NCBI GenBank assembly: GCA_021812745.1
Contig: JAKAMS010000055.1
Location: 1 to 11,029, forward strand
Origin: Bacteroidota bacterium
Lineage (GTDB): Bacteria > Bacteroidota > Ignavibacteria > Ignavibacteriales > Melioribacteraceae
DNA length: 11,029 nucleotides
Direction: 5' to 3'
A program made the translations under genes and the position numbers. Shown piece by piece: positions 7,083 to 11,029 of the stretch (its first letter is position 1; each line of letters begins with the position of its first letter). The notes beneath the pieces were generated by a model that was not told the origin of the DNA, did no database searches, and saw nothing but the letters and a program-made list of their open reading frames with translations.

Positions 7083-7111
7083 GTAGAATTATTTTTATGA
7101 AAATTAATCAT
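7004..7111 (-). CDS. Poly-cysteine leader peptide upstream of cysE-cysK
   Basis: A 35-codon ATG-to-TAA frame that ends TFCGLSKTCCCC: four consecutive Cys codons (TGT TGT TGT TGC, 7007-7018) directly before the stop, with a fifth Cys at residue 26. The first 25 residues are rich in Asn, Ser and Thr, starting MINFHKNNSTKQETG; there is no signal peptide or membrane segment. It is on the cysE strand and its stop lies 54 bases before the cysE ATG. Four Cys in a row is very rare by chance, and here they precede the two genes that make cysteine, so the natural reading is a regulatory leader whose translation senses Cys-tRNA charging. No Shine-Dalgarno sequence precedes the ATG, as with other genes here. 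Poly-Cys leader frames acting as cysteine-responsive attenuators are established in mycobacteria; the role here is inference. A free metal- or thiol-binding peptide is the alternative. Confidence 0.75.
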   Translation of the reverse strand: MINFHKNNSTKQETGHNVSITSTTFCGLSKTCCCC

Positions 7112-7152
7112 AGTTTATATAAATCTAATCGCTTATTATGAAAACAAATAAT

Positions 7153-7185
7153 TAAAGATAAAGTTCCAATTATCAATGTGTTCAA
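7153..7185 (-). promoter_or_regulatory. Candidate promoter for leader-cysE-cysK
   Basis: On the minus strand, TATCTTTA (7153-7160) is one base off the TAnnTTTG -7 element and shares TATCTTT with the two promoters near 2013 and 2090. TTGAAC (7180-7185) lies 19 bases upstream as a possible -35/-33. This predicts a transcript start near 7146 and about 35 bases of leader before the poly-Cys ATG at 7111, so the leader peptide would be on the cysE-cysK mRNA. The remaining 7112-7152 and 7186-7229 hold nothing else I can recognise. Confidence 0.35.
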
Positions 7186-7229
7186 CCGGATTACTTAACC
7201 ACAGAAAGAAATAATATTCAGACCAAAAT

Positions 7230-7251
7230 AAAAAAGCGGCAGAAATGCCGC
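7230..7251 (-). terminator. Intrinsic terminator after csp
   Basis: A perfect 6-bp GC-rich stem, GCGGCA (7236-7241) with TGCCGC (7246-7251), closes a 4-base loop. On the minus strand it is followed by six U residues (7230-7235). It lies 29 bases after the cold-shock gene stop and separates that transcript from the cysteine operon. Confidence 0.88.
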
Positions 7252-7279
7252 CTTTCGTGTTGCAAAAATAATAGCTCTA

Positions 7280-7492
7280 TTATTTTACAACCCTGACTTC
7301 TTGAGTTTGAAGTCCTTTGGGTCCATCACCTACTGTGAATTCAACCTGTTGACCTTTTTCAAGTGAGCGGTATCCTTCCGATTGAATGGAAGAAAAATGT
7401 ACAAAAACATCTCCGCCTTGACTGCGCTCAATAAAACCGTAACCTTTTGTGGAGTTAAACCACTTTACGGTTCCATTTTCACGTTCTGCCAT
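7280..7492 (-). CDS. Cold-shock domain protein (CspA family)
   Basis: Small RNA/single-stranded-DNA-binding chaperone of 70 residues, one OB-fold cold-shock domain with nothing added. The aromatic patch starts at KWFNSTKG (10-17). RNP1 is KGYGFIER (16-23) and RNP2 is DVFVHFS (28-34). The C-terminal strand QTQEVRVVK ends the domain. Family members melt mRNA secondary structure and act in cold or growth-phase control. A strong AAGGAG (7501-7506) sits 8 bases before the ATG, the best ribosome site in the window, which fits a highly expressed gene. It has a long 5' leader with inverted repeats and its own terminator. Which Csp paralogue it is cannot be decided from this window. Confidence 0.97.
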   Translation of the reverse strand: MAERENGTVKWFNSTKGYGFIERSQGGDVFVHFSSIQSEGYRSLEKGQQVEFTVGDGPKGLQTQEVRVVK

Positions 7493-7531
7493 TAATACAA
7501 CTCCTTAAAAATAAATTTTGTTTTTTCTCCC

Positions 7532-7591
7532 GGTACAAGAATTTCTAAAAAAACATGTACCATGTAGCAAATAAATTAGGAATTAATTATA
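7532..7591 (-). promoter_or_regulatory. csp 5' leader with overlapping inverted repeats and possible -10
   Basis: On the minus strand, TATAATTAATT (7581-7591) resembles a -10 with discriminator; the same 11 bases occur at the DUF2752 promoter (8311-8321). No -35 is convincing. A start near 7579 would give an 87-base leader, long as in csp mRNAs elsewhere. Within it are two inverted repeats that share bases and cannot form together: ACATG/CATGT with a 3-base loop (7553-7565), and GGTACA/TGTACC with an 18-base spacer (7532-7537 and 7556-7561). They lie upstream of the AAGGAG ribosome site. A temperature-dependent switch is possible but only inferred. Confidence 0.35.
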
Positions 7592-7621
7592 AAAAACAAA
7601 AGAATATTTTTATTACTGTAA

Positions 7622-7972
7622 CTAGCTGTTTTTAATCATCATCATAATTTGGTTTGCTTCTTTCTGATTATACTCGAAAGCTATCTTTTTGTAATTGACC
7701 AAATCAATAATGGTTCCTATTAAACAAAATCCGCAAGTGAAGAAATATAGAATACCTAACCCGATCTGATTTGTTAAGAATCTTTGAATTCCTGCAATAC
7801 CAAGAAAACCAACAAGAGTAACAAGCAGAATTATTTGCGGGTCTTTTCTCCTGGCGCGGTAAATATTGGCAAATTGCTGTGCCTGTTTGTCATCCATATT
7901 TTTGATTATACCGGAGAGATAAAATTGCTCTTCGCCCATAACTTCTGGTAGGATTTCGTAAATGTTAGCCAT
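7622..7972 (-). CDS. TM2-domain membrane protein
   Basis: Inner-membrane protein of 116 residues with a hydrophilic N-terminal region (1-45, including DDKQAQQFANIYRARRKD) and two hydrophobic helices (about 46-64 and 70-91) joined by a short turn. GIAGIQRFL (58-66) with GLGILYFFTCGFCLIGTIIDLVNY (71-94) matches the TM2 pattern of Gly-rich helices and a conserved Asp (D90) at the end. The molecular role of bacterial TM2 proteins is unknown. The start is well supported: AGAGG lies 7 bases before the ATG, and the ATG overlaps the last codons of the DUF2752 gene by 8 bases, so the two are probably translated together. No terminator is visible before csp, so some read-through is possible. Confidence 0.88.
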   Translation of the reverse strand: MANIYEILPEVMGEEQFYLSGIIKNMDDKQAQQFANIYRARRKDPQIILLVTLVGFLGIAGIQRFLTNQIGLGILYFFTCGFCLIGTIIDLVNYKKIAFEYNQKEANQIMMMIKNS

Positions 7973-8288
7973 AGATCGCCTCTTTTGATTTGTGATAGTT
8001 GTTATATACTCGAGTAGAAAGTTTTATGACTCGTGCGGTAATTAGTATGAAAGCTATAATTCCAAGCGGATGTGTTTTAACTGAATGAAGTAAATCGCCA
8101 TGATAGAAGAATGAAATTGACCTTCCCAAACCACATCCGGGGCAAAAAGATATTCCCAAATTATGAAAAGGGCAGAGCGTGAAATGTTGAACCTGATACG
8201 GATTAATAAAGAGCAGGTAAATCAATCCGACCAGCCAAAACACAGCTTCCCATTCAACTATTTTTAGAACTGATTTGATCTTGTGCAT
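7965..8288 (-). CDS. DUF2752 membrane protein with CPGC motif
   Basis: Membrane protein of 107 residues with two hydrophobic helices (about 15-29 and 74-86). Between them lies the family signature: LCPFHNLGISFCPGCGLGRS, with Cys39, Cys49 and Cys52, then HPLG at 74-77. The CPxxxxGxxCPGCGxxR pattern defines DUF2752, whose function is unknown; the cysteines suggest metal or redox chemistry (inference). An in-frame TTG at 8300 would add four residues. I chose the ATG at 8288 because a good promoter puts the transcript start near 8309, leaving a TTG start almost leaderless. Neither start has a Shine-Dalgarno sequence. Its 3' end overlaps the TM2 gene by 8 bases. Confidence 0.88.
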   Translation of the reverse strand: MHKIKSVLKIVEWEAVFWLVGLIYLLFINPYQVQHFTLCPFHNLGISFCPGCGLGRSISFFYHGDLLHSVKTHPLGIIAFILITARVIKLSTRVYNNYHKSKEAIYG

Positions 8289-8315
8289 TTGTTCGATCAA
8301 TAAAATTCTGAATTA

Positions 8316-8344
8316 ATTATACTTGAAATTACATACTGAATCAA
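8316..8344 (-). promoter_or_regulatory. Sigma-70-type promoter for DUF2752-TM2
   Basis: On the minus strand, TTGATT (8339-8344), a 17-base spacer and a perfect TATAAT (8316-8321). The predicted transcript start is near 8309, about 20 bases before the ATG at 8288. It is the cleanest -35/-10 pair in the window. Confidence 0.6.
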
Positions 8345-8396
8345 GCGTCTGTTCTTTAGTCGTTTGTCAACTGATTTAGTTATGAATAGTTTCTTT

Positions 8397-8427
8397 AAAA
8401 AACCGAGGGCTTGATTAATCAAGCCCT
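8397..8427 (-). terminator. Intrinsic terminator after fba
   Basis: A perfect 22-base palindrome (8406-8427), each arm being AGGGCTTGATT and its complement. Folded, it gives a stem of about nine pairs with an AT loop. On the minus strand it is followed, after CGG, by six U residues (8397-8402). It lies 33 bases after the aldolase stop. Confidence 0.88.
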
Positions 8428-8460
8428 AAGTTCAGAAATTTTATTTGTTATAAAAAAAAT

Positions 8461-9453
8461 TTATGCTTTGTTTGCGCTCCCAAGTACATTAACAACTTTG
8501 TGTTTGTATAATTCTTTCAGTGAATCGCGTGCCGGTCCAAGATATTTACGCGGATCAAATTCTGCCGGACTATCCACAAAGACCTTGCGAATTGCCGCGG
8601 TCATTGCCAAACGACCATCGGAATCTATATTTACTTTGCAGACAGCGGATGCGGCTGCGCGGCGAAGCTGCTCTTCCGGAATTCCAACTGCGTCCTTCAA
8701 CTTTCCTCCGTTGCCGTTAATGATCTTCACGAGATCCGGCGGTACTGAAGAAGCTCCGTGTAATACAATTGGAAATCCAGGAATTCTTCTTTCACATTCT
8801 TCGAGTATGTCGAAACGTAGCGGTGGAGGAACTAAAATTCCATCAGCATTACGTGTGCATTGCGCCGGAGTGAATTTGTTTGCACCGTGAGAAGTTCCTA
8901 TTGAAATTGCTAATGAATCAACGCCCGTTTTCTTTACAAAGTCTTCTACTTCTTCGGGTTTAGTGTAGTGTGTAACAGCACTTGATACCTCATCTTCAAT
9001 TCCTGCTAAAACTCCAAGTTCGCCTTCAACGCTAACATCATATTTATGGGCATACTCAACAACTTGAGCTGTGAGTTCGACATTTTTTTCATAAGGATGA
9101 TGAGAGCCGTCAATCATTACAGAAGAGAAACCGGACTCTACACATGACTTGCAAAGTTCAAATGTGTCGCCGTGGTCGAGATGCAGAACGATTGGAATAT
9201 CGTAACCCAATTCGTGTGCGTAATCAACGGCGCCTTTAGCCAAATGTTTTAGCAGAGTTTGATTCGCATATTTACGTGCGCCGCTTGATACCTGAAGAAT
9301 TACCGGAGATTTTGTTTCCACACATGCACCAATAATTGCTTGCAGCTGTTCAAGATTATTAAAATTGAAAGCCGGAATAGCATATCCGCCTTTAACAGCT
9401 TTTGCAAAGAGCTCTTTCGAGTTTACTAATCCTAATTCTTTGTAAGTAGTCAT
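8461..9453 (-). CDS. fba: Class II (zinc) fructose-bisphosphate aldolase
   Basis: Cytoplasmic glycolytic and gluconeogenic enzyme that interconverts fructose 1,6-bisphosphate with dihydroxyacetone phosphate and glyceraldehyde 3-phosphate; 330 residues. AIPAFNFNN (25-33) starts the barrel. VLHLDHGD (89-96) carries the catalytic Asp93 and zinc ligand His94. DGSHHPYEKN (115-124) and EGELG (143-147) follow. ISIGTSHG (184-191) supplies zinc ligand His189, and VLHGASS (230-236) supplies His232. KVNIDSDGR (273-281) is the phosphate-binding strand. The DGSHHP form and length point to class IIB rather than the E. coli class IIA enzyme. Tagatose-bisphosphate aldolases are related, but the single copy in a housekeeping setting favours FBA. 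AGAAAGG ends 8 bases before the ATG. A perfect-palindrome terminator follows. The barrel-protein gene lies 41 bases upstream on the same strand with no terminator between. Confidence 0.95.
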   Translation of the reverse strand: MTTYKELGLVNSKELFAKAVKGGYAIPAFNFNNLEQLQAIIGACVETKSPVILQVSSGARKYANQTLLKHLAKGAVDYAHELGYDIPIVLHLDHGDTFELCKSCVESGFSSVMIDGSHHPYEKNVELTAQVVEYAHKYDVSVEGELGVLAGIEDEVSSAVTHYTKPEEVEDFVKKTGVDSLAISIGTSHGANKFTPAQCTRNADGILVPPPLRFDILEECERRIPGFPIVLHGASSVPPDLVKIINGNGGKLKDAVGIPEEQLRRAAASAVCKVNIDSDGRLAMTAAIRKVFVDSPAEFDPRKYLGPARDSLKELYKHKVVNVLGSANKA

Positions 9454-9494
9454 ATCGTTAACCTTTCTTGTAAATAAAATTTTGTTTAAAACTA

Positions 9495-10178
9495 TTAATT
9501 GAAATACGCAACTACTCCGACGTGGAACGTAATTAAATCTGTTTTTGATTTTTGCGGATTGAAAATAGTATCGCCAAGATTGTTTACGAACACGCTCTTT
9601 TCGGTTAGGTATTCCGCTTCAGTTCCATACATATATCTTACTTTTAAATCCAGAAAAAGTGCAGAGACATTTCCTAAATTTTCACTCAGCTTAAAAAGCA
9701 ATCCGGCACCGCCGCCATAACTCCACGTAAAGTCATCAAAGTTGGTGGATGATGCTATCTGCTGATTGCCATTTTCATTTTTCACTTCTGATGTAGTGAA
9801 TAAATAATTTCCGCCGAAAATTCCCTCAATGTACGGTCTAATTGATCCCATGAATGGAGTAATTTTAAATAGTGCGTGCAAATTTGCTATACTATTTGTC
9901 CTTGTGAGATTTAAATAAATTCCGGGAAAACCTGGCCAAGCACGTCTCTCGCTTACAAGACCGTACACCAAATATCCCGCGCTTAATCCTATTGAAAATG
10001 GTCTTTCTGCCGATGGAGCCCAAAGAGTTCCTTCAACCTGTACTCCAAATCCCAAATTATCTACATTGTTTTTGAATTCACCTTGCGGGGAAGCTATCAT
10101 AAAACTCGCGCCGACAGTTTGAGCTGAATTAATTGATGCGAAAACGAAGAATAAAATTAAACCGAATAATTTTTTCAT
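9495..10178 (-). CDS. Outer-membrane beta-barrel protein, unknown function
   Basis: 227 residues with a clear signal peptide: MKK, a hydrophobic core LFGLILFFVFA, and a likely cleavage after INSA (residue 19), leaving Gln20. The mature part has no hydrophobic helix but many alternating strands ending in aromatic residues, such as FSIGLSAGYLVYGL (61-74), GIYLNL, IRPYIEGIFGGNYLF, WSYGGGAGLLFKL and ALFLDLKVRYMYG. It closes on a strand with a near-terminal aromatic (HVGVVAYFN). This fits an eight-strand OmpA/OmpW-like or 'outer membrane beta-barrel domain' protein. No binding site or enzyme motif is recognised. It lies just upstream of fba on the same strand; co-transcription is possible but a functional link is not evident. 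Confidence 0.8.
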   Translation of the reverse strand: MKKLFGLILFFVFASINSAQTVGASFMIASPQGEFKNNVDNLGFGVQVEGTLWAPSAERPFSIGLSAGYLVYGLVSERRAWPGFPGIYLNLTRTNSIANLHALFKITPFMGSIRPYIEGIFGGNYLFTTSEVKNENGNQQIASSTNFDDFTWSYGGGAGLLFKLSENLGNVSALFLDLKVRYMYGTEAEYLTEKSVFVNNLGDTIFNPQKSKTDLITFHVGVVAYFN

Positions 10179-10277
10179 AACGAAATTCCATTTATTTGTG
10201 ACTGTTAAAAATCACTTATAAAACCATAAGATGAAAAATGAAATAATGTTTACAGCTGTTTCTCCTCTGGAAATATA

Positions 10278-10285
10278 CAAATTTA
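10278..10285 (-). promoter_or_regulatory. Weak candidate promoter for the beta-barrel gene
   Basis: The minus strand reads TAAATTTG, a match to TAnnTTTG, predicting a start near 10271 and a 93-base leader. No -33 element is seen at the right spacing, so this could be chance in AT-rich sequence. I see no terminator for aat in the same 132-base gap. Confidence 0.22.
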
Positions 10286-10310
10286 TTGAGGAAGCTGGAA
10301 AGTTGTAATA

Positions 10311-10913
10311 TTAGAGAAATGTTACATTTTGAGCGTAAGCGTTAAATAATATGTTCGAAAATTCTTCAAAAGGAATTTCTTTTGAGCCAAACATTTTTAA
10401 GTGATTAGTTTGGTATTGAACGTCAAGAAGTATAAATCCTCTTTCTCTAAGCCGTTCTATTAATTTTGTCAGCGCACATTTTGAAGCCTGTGAAGTTTTT
10501 GAAAACATTGATTCGCCAAAGAAAGCCCCACGGTAAGTAACGCCGTACAATCCGCCCACCAATTTCTTGTTCTGAGTTACCTCCACAGAGTGGAGATAAC
10601 CCAGCTTTTGCAAACCTTTATATGCTTCAATCAATTCTTTGGAAATCCATGTTGATTCTCTGTTCGCACATTGTGCAATTACTTCAAGGGTGTTTGCATC
10701 AAAGGTGTATTCAAAATCTGCAGATGAATAAAATTTTTTTAGTGAGCGCGGAATGTTGAAAGAATCGAGGGGAATGATTGTGCGAACGTTGGGCATGTAC
10801 CAATCAATTTCTCCGGAATCATCTGCCATGGGAAATGCACCGCGTGCATACATTGAAATCATATTCTCGGGCAAAAGCAATTCTTTCTTTGAGAAATAAT
10901 TCTTGTTACTCAT
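10311..10913 (-). CDS. aat: Leucyl/phenylalanyl-tRNA--protein transferase
   Basis: Transfers Leu or Phe from charged tRNA to proteins starting with Arg or Lys, marking them for ClpS/ClpAP degradation (bacterial N-degron pathway). 200 residues against 234 in E. coli, the shorter form lacking much of the N-terminal extension. Motifs in order: YARGAFPM (22-29), DWYMPNVR (37-44), STWISKELIEAY (87-98), HSVEV (108-112), LVGGLYGVTYRGAFFGESMFS (118-138), ASKCAL (143-148) and LLDVQYQTNHL (162-172). Asp164 and Gln166 match the catalytic pair DxQ. The C-terminal GNAT-like domain is therefore complete. The ATG overlaps the 3' end of the preceding frame by 8 bases, and AAGG lies 4 bases upstream, so translation is probably coupled to the upstream gene. 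Confidence 0.95.
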   Translation of the reverse strand: MSNKNYFSKKELLLPENMISMYARGAFPMADDSGEIDWYMPNVRTIIPLDSFNIPRSLKKFYSSADFEYTFDANTLEVIAQCANRESTWISKELIEAYKGLQKLGYLHSVEVTQNKKLVGGLYGVTYRGAFFGESMFSKTSQASKCALTKLIERLRERGFILLDVQYQTNHLKMFGSKEIPFEEFSNILFNAYAQNVTFL

Positions 10914-11029
10914 GTGCCTTAACTTCGTAAGAAATTATATCATAACCCTTCTTTGTTTCAAGTCCGGCATAAAATACGCCGATAAGAACAAACAACATTC
11001 CCAATAGAAATGAAATTATGATAAAGTAA
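10906..11029 (-). CDS. C-terminal end of an unknown membrane protein, 5'-truncated by window edge
   Basis: An open frame enters from the right edge and ends at TAA (10906-10908). The visible 41 residues contain one hydrophobic helix, about IIISFLLGMLFVLIGVFYAG, followed by a short polar tail ending SYEVKAHE. It overlaps the aat start by 8 bases in another frame (CATGAGTAA), which supports it as a real gene. The start is outside the window, unless the internal ATG at 10998 is used. I do not recognise the family. Confidence 0.6.
   Translation of the reverse strand, partial: YFIIISFLLGMLFVLIGVFYAGLETKKGYDIISYEVKAHE

Noticed and set aside
7004..7111. The poly-Cys peptide as a precursor of a ribosomally made, modified peptide (lanthipeptide- or metallophore-like), since its end is rich in Thr, Ser and Cys
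   Set aside because: No modification enzyme, protease or exporter gene is nearby, and the immediate downstream genes are cysE-cysK, which fits a leader peptide far better.
8289..8300. TTG start at 8300 for the DUF2752 gene
   Set aside because: It has no ribosome site and lies only about 9 bases from the predicted transcript start; the ATG at 8288 keeps the whole conserved domain.
8411..8890. A 159-codon plus-strand open frame opposite the aldolase gene
   Set aside because: It is antisense to well-supported fba, begins inside the fba terminator palindrome, and its translation resembles no family; open frames opposite conserved genes are common by-products of codon use.

Overview
The window is about 11 kb of AT-rich, densely packed, mostly housekeeping bacterial chromosome. 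Several traits point to the Bacteroidota/Chlorobiota/Ignavibacteria group, with Ignavibacteria as my best guess. Many starts lack a clear Shine-Dalgarno sequence. Two candidate promoters carry the TAnnTTTG -7 element typical of Bacteroidota. A DUF2752 gene overlaps a TM2-domain gene, a pairing I recall from this group. The protein flavour of ProS, CysE and class IIB aldolase also fits. This placement is inferred from gene content, not from a marker tree. I see no mobile elements, CRISPR arrays, tRNA or rRNA genes.

Layout, left to right. (1) A 3'-truncated rsmI-family methyltransferase gene and proS lie on the minus strand, separated by a hairpin terminator. (2) A plus-strand cluster starts from a promoter divergent from proS. 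It encodes an alpha/beta hydrolase, an aromatic-L-amino-acid-decarboxylase-type PLP enzyme and a MarC membrane protein; the last two overlap by one base. (3) Convergent to this is the minus-strand cysteine operon cysE-cysK. (4) Ahead of cysE lies a 330-base stretch with no long gene. It holds a 35-codon open frame ending in four consecutive cysteine codons and a stop, 54 bases before cysE. (5) A cold-shock protein gene follows, with a long structured leader and a terminator. Then come TM2 and DUF2752 membrane protein genes overlapping by 8 bases behind a good -35/-10 promoter. (6) Next are a class II fructose-bisphosphate aldolase gene with a strong terminator, an outer-membrane beta-barrel protein gene, aat, and the 3' end of an unknown membrane protein gene overlapping aat.

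The standout is the poly-cysteine leader peptide (7004-7111, minus strand). Its position ahead of the two genes of the last steps of cysteine synthesis, and its run of Cys codons at the very end, suggest a translation-based cysteine sensor. When Cys-tRNA is scarce, ribosomes would stall on the Cys run and change expression of cysE-cysK. Poly-Cys leader peptides acting as cysteine-responsive attenuators are known from mycobacteria; I know of no description in this part of the bacterial tree. No classical intrinsic terminator is visible, so the readout is open. An alternative-pairing scheme around the Cys run is described under the features. CysE ends in isoleucine, the residue that docks into CysK in the enterobacterial cysteine synthase complex, so the pathway may also be controlled at the protein level.
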